A DNA stretch of 64,000 bases, from positions 33,917-97,916 of the forward strand of contig CALJNC010000009.1 of the NCBI GenBank assembly GCA_937981995.1, given 5' to 3'. This document shows, one piece after another, positions 1-9,528 of this stretch. The notes under the pieces were generated by a model. That model did no database searches and was not told where the DNA came from. It worked only from the letters and a program-made list of their open reading frames with translations. The DNA comes from an uncultured Chitinophagaceae bacterium (lineage in GTDB: Bacteria > Bacteroidota > Bacteroidia > Chitinophagales > Chitinophagaceae). Numbering within the stretch: position 1 is the first letter of the stretch; every line of letters starts with the position of its first letter. The translations under genes were made by a program, and so were the position numbers.

Positions 1-1257
1 TCCCAATGTAGACTTATAGGTACTTAAATTACCTGCACTCGTAAGATCTTTGCCCTCAAGTGTTGCTTTTGTTTTTTCTAAAATTGGCAGGGCTTTTCCT
101 AGGGCCGCATCAAAACCAACTTTTAGTTTTTTATACTTTGCGTTATCCGCCTCATTGTTCATCACGGTACCTATTTTGGCTGCTTTGTTATAGTATAAAG
201 AACCTAAATTAAATTGATAATTCGGCTTATCTCCATCTAAGGATATTGCCTTTTTATAAGCAGCCTCAGCTTTAGTAAAATACTGTGTTCTAGTTGCCTG
301 ATCTTTTGCAGCATCAGACAGTTTAGCATAAAGCGCACCTGCATTCATGTGATACTCGGAATTTTGAGGATCTTTGGCTATAGCGGCTTCAAATTTCTCA
401 ACAGCTTTGTCTATCTTATTGGTTCTTAGCAAATAATTCAATTCTTCGTTTTTAAGCGCCTTATTGCTCGGGTGCTTTTGCAAACCTTCTTGAATCATGG
501 CTTCATACTTTGCACTATTCCCTTCTTTTTGATAAATATTAGCGGCACGCAAATACATATCTGGCGCAGCTTTAGGTGACTTCAATATTTCTAAAATAAT
601 AGGCAAAGCCGCTTTATAGTCATCTTGATTATATAAAGACGACGCTTTAAGGTTCATAATATTTGCCTGAACATCTTTTATCTGTTTTTTAAACTGATCA
701 TATTTCGCAGGCAAACTAGGAATAAACTTCCCTTTTTTAAGATTTGCTATACGATCAACTAAAGCAAACTTTTTAAACGCTTTGTCATATTGTTCAGCTT
801 TATAAGCTTTTACTCCTTGACCATAACCCGAAAGTAAAATCATAGAAGCCGCTCGAGCAGCTAAATCATTATCTGGTCTTTTGGAATAAACTATGTAACG
901 ATTAAAAGATTGTAATGATTTTTTTAAAGGATCTGGCGTACTTGGCTTTAATGAATTAGCTTTTTCCATATCAATTTTCACCACCTTGCCATTAATATTT
1001 GCTAACATAGGTACAACTTGCCCCTCCTTAGTTTTAGTTACATCTGAACCAATTGCTTGATATACAAAAGCTCTAATTAGCCATGCTTTGCCATCTTTCT
1101 TGGTTGACTCATTTGTAGTTGCTTTATCAATGTATTCTTTTGCCTTTGCTACATCATTCTCCTTGAGGGCATCCAATGCATTTTGAATGTTCAACTTTTG
1201 CGCCTGCAACCCTAAAGTTATAAAGCTTACTAGTACTATTAAAAAACCTTTTTTCAT
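1..1257 (-). CDS. Tetratricopeptide-repeat protein, C-terminus truncated by window edge
   Basis: Reverse-strand reading frame from ATG at 1257 (MKKGFLIVLVSFITLGLQAQKLNIQNALDAL...) stays open to position 1; signal peptide and repeated TPR-like helices (AEAAYKKAISLDGDKPNYQFNLGSLYYNKA). Not in the ORF track because it runs off the edge. Confidence 0.85.
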   Translation of the reverse strand, partial: MKKGFLIVLVSFITLGLQAQKLNIQNALDALKENDVAKAKEYIDKATTNESTKKDGKAWLIRAFVYQAIGSDVTKTKEGQVVPMLANINGKVVKIDMEKANSLKPSTPDPLKKSLQSFNRYIVYSKRPDNDLAARAASMILLSGYGQGVKAYKAEQYDKAFKKFALVDRIANLKKGKFIPSLPAKYDQFKKQIKDVQANIMNLKASSLYNQDDYKAALPIILEILKSPKAAPDMYLRAANIYQKEGNSAKYEAMIQEGLQKHPSNKALKNEELNYLLRTNKIDKAVEKFEAAIAKDPQNSEYHMNAGALYAKLSDAAKDQATRTQYFTKAEAAYKKAISLDGDKPNYQFNLGSLYYNKAAKIGTVMNNEADNAKYKKLKVGFDAALGKALPILEKTKATLEGKDLTSAGNLSTYKSTLG

Positions 1258-1291
1258 TTCTCGTCCTATTTATTTGTGTTCTAAATTAAAA

Positions 1292-4033
1292 TTATTCTTC
1301 GGTTGATTCAGTTTCTGAATCGTTATTTTCATTTTCATTAACATCGCTACCCTCTTCAGGATTCGCTTCGTTATGCGCAATTTCATCGTCTGCTATTTTT
1401 GCTATTGCATCTTTATCAATTGGTGCACTTACAGTTGGTTCTCCACTATCAGCATTAATTGCTCCATCTTCTGCCACAACTTTTACTACCGGATTACCGT
1501 CGTCATCTAATACAGGATTACCATCTTCATCTAGTTCAAATTCATCCTCTTCATCCTCATCGGCTTGGATTTTTGCAAGAGCTGCAATTTTATCACCTTC
1601 ATCAATATTAATAAGTTTCACTCCTTGTGTTGCTCTGCCCGCTTCTCTAATATCTTCTACCTTCATACGAATAGTTACACCTGATACACAAGTAATAAAT
1701 AAATTATCAGTTTCTTCAACCAACAACATACCGGCAAGGTCACCCGTTTTGGCAGTAACATTAATTGTTTTTACACCTTTACCGCCACGATTAGTTACAC
1801 GATACTCCTCATAACCTGTGCGCTTACCTAAACCATTTTCACTAACCACTAAAATAGTTTTAGTTCCTTCTTCTTGCGCTTCTTTATTAATTTTAAGCAT
1901 GGATACTACTTCATCGCCTTCAGCAATTTTTATACCTGATACTCCAATAGCACCTCTACCCGTTGGACGCACTTTTTCTTCTGGGAAACGAATTGCATAA
2001 CCAGACTTCTTAGCCATCATTATAAATGAACTACCATCCGTTACAGCTACATCTAATAACTGATCTCCTTCATTAATTGTAATTGCATTTACACCGCTTG
2101 ATCTTGGACGACTAAAGTCTTTCAACTTCGTCTTTTTAATAATTCCTTTTTTAGTACAAAGCATAATGAAGTGCGTATCTACATACTCTTCATCTTTAAA
2201 GTTTCGGATATTAATAATCGTACGAATCTTATCTTCCTTAGGTACTTGCAATAAGTTTTGAATAGCTCTTCCTTTAGCGGTTTTATCCCCTTCAGGAATT
2301 TGATGCACTTTTAACCAATGCACTCTACCGCTATCCGTAAAGAATAATAAAGTAGCATGCGTACTCGCTATAAAAATATCTGCTATATAATCTTCTTCTC
2401 TTGCTCTGCTACCTCTTGCTCCTCTACCACCACGGCGTTGTGCACGATACTCATCGGCCGATGTTCTTTTGATATAACCTAAGTTAGAAACACTAATAAA
2501 TACTTGCTCCTCCTCAATTAAATCTTCGATTGAAACATCGCTGCTAGAAAACTCAATATTTGTACGACGCTCATCGCCAAACTTTTCTTTCATTTCTGCA
2601 GTCTCTTCCAGTATCAATTCATATTGTTGACTTTCAGTTGCTAATAATTCTTTTAAGCCTGCAATCTTAGACATGATTTCATCATACTCTGCCTTAATCT
2701 TATCACGCTCCATTCCTGTAAGGCGCTGTAAGCGCATTTCAAGAATAGCTTTGGCTTGAATTTCGGTTAAATCAAAGTTTGATATTAATCCTTCTTTTGC
2801 TTCTTCGGGATTTTTTGACTCACGTATTAGGGTAATGATTGCATCTAAATTATCAAGGGCAATTAAATAACCTTCTAAAATATGAGCACGCTCTTCTGCT
2901 TTGCGCAATTCATATTTTGCTCTACGCTGAATAACCTCTAAACGGAATTTAACAAACTCGCTTATCATATCCAACATAGAAAGCTGACGTGGACGACCGT
3001 TTACCAAGGCAACATTATTTACACCATAGCTAGATTGCAACTCAGTATATTTAAATAACTGATTTACGATTACTTGCGCCATGGCATCTCTTTTAAGATC
3101 TACCACTAATCGCATTCCATTACGATCACTTTCGTCACGCACATCGCTTACTCCCTCTATTACTTTATCATTTACCAAGTAAGCAATTTTCTGATGCAAG
3201 TTTGCTTTATTAACTTGATACGGCAATTCATGTATAATGATTTGCTCTTTACCTTTTTTATCTTCTACAACATTATACTTGCCACGTACAACTACTCTAC
3301 CTCGACCTGTTTCAAAAGCCTGCTTCACACCCTCTACACCATAAATTGTTCCTCCCGTAGGAAAATCTGGCGCTTTGATATGCTGCATTATTTCGGCGGT
3401 AGTAATTTCAGGATTGGCTATATATGCGGCAATCGCATCACAAGCTTCTGATAAATTGTGCGGCAACATATTAGTAGCCATACCTACTGCAATACCCGAT
3501 GCTCCATTTATAATTAAATGAGGTAGCTTGGTGGGCATTACCGTTGGCTCAGTAAGCGTATCATCAAAGTTGTCTTGAAAGTCAACGGTTTCTTTATCTA
3601 GATCATTTAAAATAGCATCAGCTATTTTGCTTAGGCGCACCTCAGTGTAACGCATCGCTGCCGGGCTATCACCATCTACACTACCAAAGTTACCCTGACC
3701 ATCAATCAACATATAACGCAAACTCCAAGGTTGTGCCATACGCACCATAGTATCATATACACTACTATCACCATGCGGGTGATACTTACCCAAAACCTCC
3801 CCTACGATACGGGCAGATTTTTTATGTGCTTTGTTATAATAATTACCCAACTCGCTCATACCATATAGCACCCTTCGGTGTACAGGTTTAAGACCATCTC
3901 TTACATCAGGTAATGCACGACCCACAATTACCGACATAGAGTAATCTATATAAGCAGTTTTCATCTGTTCCTCAATAAGTACAGGAATGATTTTATCGTG
4001 TTCTGGGTTTCCTAAATCTTCGTTCTCAGCCAT
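1292..4033 (-). CDS. gyrA: DNA gyrase subunit A
   Basis: 913 aa; N-terminal [59 protein letters not shown]-terminal beta-pinwheel repeats, acidic tail. Confidence 0.98.
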   Translation of the reverse strand: MAENEDLGNPEHDKIIPVLIEEQMKTAYIDYSMSVIVGRALPDVRDGLKPVHRRVLYGMSELGNYYNKAHKKSARIVGEVLGKYHPHGDSSVYDTMVRMAQPWSLRYMLIDGQGNFGSVDGDSPAAMRYTEVRLSKIADAILNDLDKETVDFQDNFDDTLTEPTVMPTKLPHLIINGASGIAVGMATNMLPHNLSEACDAIAAYIANPEITTAEIMQHIKAPDFPTGGTIYGVEGVKQAFETGRGRVVVRGKYNVVEDKKGKEQIIIHELPYQVNKANLHQKIAYLVNDKVIEGVSDVRDESDRNGMRLVVDLKRDAMAQVIVNQLFKYTELQSSYGVNNVALVNGRPRQLSMLDMISEFVKFRLEVIQRRAKYELRKAEERAHILEGYLIALDNLDAIITLIRESKNPEEAKEGLISNFDLTEIQAKAILEMRLQRLTGMERDKIKAEYDEIMSKIAGLKELLATESQQYELILEETAEMKEKFGDERRTNIEFSSSDVSIEDLIEEEQVFISVSNLGYIKRTSADEYRAQRRGGRGARGSRAREEDYIADIFIASTHATLLFFTDSGRVHWLKVHQIPEGDKTAKGRAIQNLLQVPKEDKIRTIINIRNFKDEEYVDTHFIMLCTKKGIIKKTKLKDFSRPRSSGVNAITINEGDQLLDVAVTDGSSFIMMAKKSGYAIRFPEEKVRPTGRGAIGVSGIKIAEGDEVVSMLKINKEAQEEGTKTILVVSENGLGKRTGYEEYRVTNRGGKGVKTINVTAKTGDLAGMLLVEETDNLFITCVSGVTIRMKVEDIREAGRATQGVKLINIDEGDKIAALAKIQADEDEEDEFELDEDGNPVLDDDGNPVVKVVAEDGAINADSGEPTVSAPIDKDAIAKIADDEIAHNEANPEEGSDVNENENNDSETESTEE

Positions 4034-4225
4034 AATAATTTTGCTTTTGCGAATTTAACCAATCGCACAACCGAATGCGTAATTTTAAAAACTAAGATTT
4101 CCCCAAAAATCGAAATTTACCCACTTAAAATGCCAAATATGAGGTGTTTGTTGTTTTTCGGGTGGATTGCAAATACATTTTTTTTGGGTATTGGATTTTT
4201 GAGGTGTTTGTGTGCGATTTACATT

Positions 4226-4275
4226 GGAGCAATACAATTGCTCCTTTATTCTGAATCCGTAGCTTGAAGCTGCGG
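4226..4275. repeat. Two adjacent short inverted repeats (GGAGCAA-TACAA-TTGCTCC and CCGTAGC-TTGAA-GCTGCGG)
   Basis: Read directly in the gyrA/4313 divergent intergenic region; 7-bp stems, the second with one G-T wobble. Confidence 0.6.
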
Positions 4276-4300
4276 AAAGCCAAAGAGTTGTATAGTTAAT

Positions 4301-4308
4301 TATATTTG
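4301..4308 (+). promoter_or_regulatory. Bacteroidota -7-like box TATATTTG, 4 nt before ATG
   Basis: TATATTTG-CATC-ATG(4313). Confidence 0.45.
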
Positions 4309-4312
4309 CATC

Positions 4313-5320
4313 ATGAAAAAACTTCTATCCCTATTATCTTTTCTTACAATTGCTAGTATTCTTACTGCACAAGTAAATCTAAATCAAGGCTTACTAATGC
4401 ACCTGCCTTTTGATGGTAGCATAAGCGATATTTCCCCTAATGGTTTAACGGTTAACCAATTTGGCAACCCAAGCTTTACTATGGACAAATTTAATAATCC
4501 AGGTGCCGCACTCAATTTTAATGGCAGTGCATACCTCGAAGTCAGTACGCCAAATGGCGAACTTTCTCCTAAAGATTCTATGAGTTTTGCCTTACGATTT
4601 CGTACAAATTCAACAGCAATTCAAACTCTTTTTACCAATGTAGATTTTAATAGCAATACCAAGAAGGAATACCAGATAGCTATAAACTGGTCAACACATC
4701 CAGGAGCTTTATTTGGTGTAGAAGCCAGTGTAAATAATGCCTCTTGCGTTTCTTTAGGCCCTTACACAGATTATGTAAGCACAGGCACTTCTACCATTAA
4801 TCAAAATACTTGGTACTGCCTTGCTGGAACCTACGATGGCGATAGTATGAGAATTTACCTAGACGGTATGCTTATGCATACTAAAGAATTGAATAATGAA
4901 ATTAATGATTGCGGCAATATGGTAATGCGCATTGGCCGTTGGGCCTCTTTTCAAGATCAGTATTTCAATGGAGATCTTGATGAATTTAGAATTTACAACA
5001 GAGCCCTAAACATTGATGAAATTGGTACACTTTGTGATTATTATCAATTTCCCGAAAGTACCAAAAACATCAAAGAAGTTGTCACAAACTTTACACTTAG
5101 CCCCAACCCAACATCCGATTATATAACTATTGATTTTGAAAAAACAATCGTACAAGGAACTGTTACAATTAGTGATATAACCGGCAGAATACTCAAAACA
5201 AAATTGCTAAATAAAACAAACACAATGCAACTTAATATTAGCAACCTACCTTCCAATTTGTATTACCTTACTATTAAAACCAATGAAGGAACAGTTACCA
5301 AACTAATTGGGAAAGAATAA
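4313..5320 (+). CDS. LamG-domain secreted protein with T9SS type A sorting domain
   Basis: Signal peptide; LamG/concanavalin-like region (GLLMHLPFDGSISD...LDEFRIYNRALNIDEI); C-terminal FTLSPNPTSDYITIDF...GTVTKLIGKE typical of a T9SS CTD. Confidence 0.85.
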   Translation: MKKLLSLLSFLTIASILTAQVNLNQGLLMHLPFDGSISDISPNGLTVNQFGNPSFTMDKFNNPGAALNFNGSAYLEVSTPNGELSPKDSMSFALRFRTNSTAIQTLFTNVDFNSNTKKEYQIAINWSTHPGALFGVEASVNNASCVSLGPYTDYVSTGTSTINQNTWYCLAGTYDGDSMRIYLDGMLMHTKELNNEINDCGNMVMRIGRWASFQDQYFNGDLDEFRIYNRALNIDEIGTLCDYYQFPESTKNIKEVVTNFTLSPNPTSDYITIDFEKTIVQGTVTISDITGRILKTKLLNKTNTMQLNISNLPSNLYYLTIKTNEGTVTKLIGKE

Positions 5321-5321
5321 A

Positions 5322-6032
5322 TTATTCTGCTCCTTTCTCAGGAAGCGCATTGTTGTAAAAAATTGAATCTTCAACAGATGAGGTTTCAATTACTTGCAAC
5401 TCATCTTCAAGTTGACCATAGCTTTTCATTATTTTAAGAAGTACAATTCCTGATACTATTAAACACACCGAGCTAACTAAATCCATGTAATAACTTGTAG
5501 CTAGTGTATCTAGTCCCTCGTCTCTTAATGTCATACGTGCTGAGGCATTACTTATTAAACTACCTGCAATCCATGTACCCCACCATAAACTTATAGAACC
5601 CTGTATATCAGCTGGAGGTACAACGGGCGAATGCTGTCTTAAAAAAGCAACGCTTTCTAACCAAATTTCACGCATTATTTGAACAGGTCTAAAAAGACTT
5701 AGGATAGGCACAAACCAAGCACCCGCTGCCCAACCCTCAGTAAAACGAGGTGGACTAATTGCAAACCGCCACACATTAAAATAAGCACGACGAAACCACA
5801 TAACAAATACAATAATTGTTACTGCAAAATCAACTAAGTAAGCACTTGAGTAAATCACTTCTATTTGATCAAATTGCTGCAACCACTCTTGGCTGTAATT
5901 ACCACTTTCAAGATTTCCCAAAAACATTATACCTACTATTGATATAGGCACTCCGATTGCATCCATTATCACCGAAATAATCATAAACAAAGTGGCTATT
6001 TGTAATCTTTTAGAATTGTTTTTTAGTTGCAT
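5322..6032 (-). CDS. DUF4328-like membrane protein
   Basis: Multi-TM; FRRAYFNVWRF...GWAAGAWFVPILSLFRPVQIMREIW motif resembles the DUF4328 family. Confidence 0.7.
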   Translation of the reverse strand: MQLKNNSKRLQIATLFMIISVIMDAIGVPISIVGIMFLGNLESGNYSQEWLQQFDQIEVIYSSAYLVDFAVTIIVFVMWFRRAYFNVWRFAISPPRFTEGWAAGAWFVPILSLFRPVQIMREIWLESVAFLRQHSPVVPPADIQGSISLWWGTWIAGSLISNASARMTLRDEGLDTLATSYYMDLVSSVCLIVSGIVLLKIMKSYGQLEDELQVIETSSVEDSIFYNNALPEKGAE

Positions 6033-6166
6033 GAGTTTAAAAGTTGTTTATTTAATTATCTGGGCAATTTTATTATTAAGAATTGATTCCTGCTTAAGAA
6101 CATTTTTGTAAAGGCAATTGCAATAAGTAAGAAAAGAGCGATTAAAGGAAGTATATTTTTTAAATA

Positions 6167-6958
6167 TTAATTCCTAGTTCCTGTTGAATAATTTGTATTG
6201 TAACCATTTATCACATTCTCTTCTGCTCCAAATCTGTTATAATGATTTGCACCGTAAGGCAGATTATTTGTAACCGAAGTGTCAAGACTAGACCCATCAT
6301 AATAGTCAGTAAAAAAATCAGAATGATTCCATGAATTTCCCATATACAATCTAAAAACAGAATCAGAATTATTCATAGGAAGATACAGTTGGTCAAATTC
6401 AGAATAATCATATTCAAAGTTTGGATCTACCCAACTATAACTTCTTATTGGCGCAGTAACCCCTTTAGAAAAATCAATAAATGGTGAGATATCAGCAGCT
6501 GGTGAAAACTTGGAATTCATGTAAGCAGTAGAGGTATCAGCTTCGGAGTCAAAGTAATAATAAGAAAAAACCCAATGTGTACTTTGATAATCTCCGGTAT
6601 AATGCAAACGAACACTATTACTGCTAGCACTATTAGTCAATTGTATTATATTACTTGAAATAAACTTAATGGTATCGAAAGTGTTTATTTGATAAGTAAA
6701 GAAACTATCTACCAAATGAGTTCCTCGATAAGAATCCCAAAATGCCATCGAATCTTGCACATTGTTTATTCCTAAAAATAGCGTCCCGCTACTATCTATA
6801 TTTCTGCCCCAACCATTAGTAAAGCTAATAACTTTACCATCTAAGGTTTGTTGCATAGCTGAGGTAACTATTGGTGGCGGATCCGGCTCAGGATTATCTT
6901 TTTTACAAGCCGTAATAAATAAAATAACAAGAGCAATTAATGGGAGTACTTTCTTCAT
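6167..6958 (-). CDS. Hypothetical lipoprotein
   Basis: N-terminal MKKVLPLIALVILFITACKKDNPEPDPPP lipoprotein signal. Confidence 0.7.
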   Translation of the reverse strand: MKKVLPLIALVILFITACKKDNPEPDPPPIVTSAMQQTLDGKVISFTNGWGRNIDSSGTLFLGINNVQDSMAFWDSYRGTHLVDSFFTYQINTFDTIKFISSNIIQLTNSASSNSVRLHYTGDYQSTHWVFSYYYFDSEADTSTAYMNSKFSPAADISPFIDFSKGVTAPIRSYSWVDPNFEYDYSEFDQLYLPMNNSDSVFRLYMGNSWNHSDFFTDYYDGSSLDTSVTNNLPYGANHYNRFGAEENVINGYNTNYSTGTRN

Positions 6959-7062
6959 TTCATAACAAAGCTAAGGAATTTTAATAATTTACCATTCAAC
7001 ACCTGAAACCGACACTCTACCGAAAGGTTCTTTATTTAGGCTATGGTCTAAACTCTACTATT

Positions 7063-7070
7063 TACATTTG
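7063..7070 (+). promoter_or_regulatory. Bacteroidota -7-like box TACATTTG, 4 nt before ATG
   Basis: TACATTTG-CTTC-ATG(7075). Confidence 0.45.
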
Positions 7071-7074
7071 CTTC

Positions 7075-8472
7075 ATGCTTAAGATAAAATTTGGAACAGA
7101 CGGTTGGAGAGCAATAATTGCACAGGAGTATACAACTGAAAATGTAGCACGAGTAACGCAAGCGGTTTGTACTTGGTTAAAAGCCAAAAAGGAAAACCCA
7201 ACTATTATAATTGGACATGATTGCAGATTTGGCGGTGTTCTTTTTACTGAAACGGCCGTTAAAGTTTTTTGCGCTAATGGAGTTAAAGTTATAATGGATA
7301 CCAAGTATGTAAGTACTCCTATGATATCTTTTGCAGTGTTGCAGCATAAGGCGGATCAAGGTATTGTAATTACGGCTAGCCACAACCCGGCTAGTTATAA
7401 TGGCTATAAATTAAAATCTCCGCATGGTGGCCCAACAGCTCCAGCTCAAATTCAAGAAGTAGAAGGTTTAATTCCAGATCATGTTGTAGATATAAAAGGA
7501 GAAATTGCTGAATACGAAAAACAAGGGCTTATTGAATACATAGATTTAGAACAAGAATACCTAGATTATCTGAATAGCAAATTTGATTTAGAAAAACTAC
7601 GCAACTCCAATATGAAGTTAGCGTATGACTCAATGTACGGTGCTGGGCAAAATGTAATGAAACGTATTTTTCCTAACGCAGTACATTTACACAATCATGT
7701 AAACCCTTCTTTTAAAGGAACGGCTCCTGAGCCTTTACATAAAAATTTAATAAAACTAAGTGAGACGATTGCTAATACCGAAGAATTAAAATACGGATTT
7801 GCAAACGATGGCGATGCTGATCGTATTGCTATGTATGACGAAGACGGGAATTACGTAGATTCACACCATATCATTCTTATGCTCATTCATTATTTGCATA
7901 AATATAAAAACATGAGTGGCAAGGTTGCTATTGCTGCAAGTACATCATTACGTGTAAATAAAATGTGTGCTGATTATAACTTGGAGTGCGAAGTAACTCC
8001 AGTTGGCTTTAAATACATTAGCGAAATAATGAGTAAAGAAAACGTATTGGTTGGCGGCGAAGAAAGCGGCGGCATAGCTGTTGCGGGCCACATACCCGAG
8101 CGTGACGGAATTTATGATGGCATATTACTTTATGAATTTATGAATGAAACGGGCAAAACATTAAAAGACCTTATCAAAGAAGTCTATGATGTTGTTGGTG
8201 CATTTACTTACGATAGAAATGATTTACACGTTACGAATGAATTAAAGTTAGCAGCAATAGAAAAATGTAAAAATGGCATAGAAGCTTTTGGAGATTACAA
8301 AGTAGAAGAAACTATTACAATTGATGGCTACAAATTTAAATTGCCAAACGATTGTTGGGCCATGGTACGAGCTTCGGGTACGGAACCTGTACTTCGCATT
8401 TATGCCGAAGGAAATAACCCAGAAGAATGCGCTGATATTTTAAAAACAGTTCGCGCTTCGCTTAATGTTTAG
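7075..8472 (+). CDS. Phosphoglucomutase/phosphomannomutase family protein
   Basis: KFGTDGWRAIIAQEYT, VITASHNPASYNGYKLK, FANDGDADRIAMYDEDG, GGEESGGIAV, RASGTEPVLRIYAEG motifs. Confidence 0.95.
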   Translation: MLKIKFGTDGWRAIIAQEYTTENVARVTQAVCTWLKAKKENPTIIIGHDCRFGGVLFTETAVKVFCANGVKVIMDTKYVSTPMISFAVLQHKADQGIVITASHNPASYNGYKLKSPHGGPTAPAQIQEVEGLIPDHVVDIKGEIAEYEKQGLIEYIDLEQEYLDYLNSKFDLEKLRNSNMKLAYDSMYGAGQNVMKRIFPNAVHLHNHVNPSFKGTAPEPLHKNLIKLSETIANTEELKYGFANDGDADRIAMYDEDGNYVDSHHIILMLIHYLHKYKNMSGKVAIAASTSLRVNKMCADYNLECEVTPVGFKYISEIMSKENVLVGGEESGGIAVAGHIPERDGIYDGILLYEFMNETGKTLKDLIKEVYDVVGAFTYDRNDLHVTNELKLAAIEKCKNGIEAFGDYKVEETITIDGYKFKLPNDCWAMVRASGTEPVLRIYAEGNNPEECADILKTVRASLNV

Positions 8473-8498
8473 TTTTGAATTATTAATTAAAAAAAATT

Positions 8499-9488
8499 GT
8501 GTACTGCTTAGAACCAAAAACTAAATTCTTAAAACTTGCTATACTTTTAGTAGCATGCTTTATTGTTTTAAAAAGCTCAAAAGCGCAGGATACTGTTTGG
8601 TCAAATAAAAACTTTATACAAAAAACAACGAGCATTGCTCCTTCTCCTAACAAAGGAAGAATCATTGGAGTAACTAGCGGATATGCTTTGGGTTGGACAG
8701 CCAGTTTATTAGCTTTGAATGAAACTTGGTATTCGGGTTTTCCTAAATCAAAACTACACTCATTTGATGACAGCGGCGAATGGCTTCAAATAGACAAAAT
8801 TGGTCATGCATGGAGTTCTTACCGTTTGAGTTTAGTATACTCTTCTATATTGCAATGGAGCGGTGTAGACAAAGACAAAAGTGTTTACCTAGGAGCTGCA
8901 AGTGGCATACTTTCTTTATCAGTTATTGAACTATTAGATGGCTATAGTGCCAAGTGGGGCTTTAGCTGGAGCGACATGGGTGCCAATGCATTTGGTAGTG
9001 GCATGTATGCAGGACAACATGCCTTATGGGGCGAACAACGGATTGCTTTTAAATTTACATCTCATAAAAACATATACCCGGATGGCATGTTGAGCGACCG
9101 AGCAAATAGCTTATATGGTACAAGCGTAGGGGCAAGATTGTTTAAAGATTACAATGCTCAAACTTATTGGCTAAGCGCCAACCTTAAATCATTTATGCCC
9201 GAAAGCAGATTGCCCAAATGGCTTAACCTAGCAGTAGGTTATGGTGCTCGAGGCATGTATGGAGGTTTTGAAAATACATGGAACGATGACAATGGAAACT
9301 ATTACGATCGTTCTGATATTCCACGACTACGTCAATTCTATCTTTCACCGGATATAGATTTAGGTTACATTGATTTTAAATCTAAGTTTTGGAATACTTT
9401 TTTTAAGGCAGTGCGTTTCAAGGTACCCTTACCCACTTTAGAGGTAAATAGCGATGGTAGCACTAAGTTTCACGCTTTTTATTTTTAA
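8499..9488 (+). CDS. DUF2279-family protein (outer-membrane/periplasmic)
   Basis: DKIGHAWSSYRLSLV...ELLDGYSAKWGFSWSDMGANAFGSG pattern; GTG start. Confidence 0.7.
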   Translation: MYCLEPKTKFLKLAILLVACFIVLKSSKAQDTVWSNKNFIQKTTSIAPSPNKGRIIGVTSGYALGWTASLLALNETWYSGFPKSKLHSFDDSGEWLQIDKIGHAWSSYRLSLVYSSILQWSGVDKDKSVYLGAASGILSLSVIELLDGYSAKWGFSWSDMGANAFGSGMYAGQHALWGEQRIAFKFTSHKNIYPDGMLSDRANSLYGTSVGARLFKDYNAQTYWLSANLKSFMPESRLPKWLNLAVGYGARGMYGGFENTWNDDNGNYYDRSDIPRLRQFYLSPDIDLGYIDFKSKFWNTFFKAVRFKVPLPTLEVNSDGSTKFHAFYF

Positions 9489-9528
9489 ACCAATGCACCA
9501 TCCTAAAATGAAAGTATTTTCAGTTTAC

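Noticed and set aside
1818-2000. ORF antisense to gyrA (and similar antisense ORFs inside aat, cphA, rnr, ilvE, rlmB, gldG, etc.)
   Set aside because: Fully overlapped by confidently identified genes on the other strand; low-complexity or unnatural compositions; shadow ORFs.
2500-3800. Possible quinolone-resistance substitution in GyrA
   Set aside because: QRDR reads [17 protein letters not shown] with Ser and Asp at the positions equivalent to E. coli 83 and 87; looks wild type.
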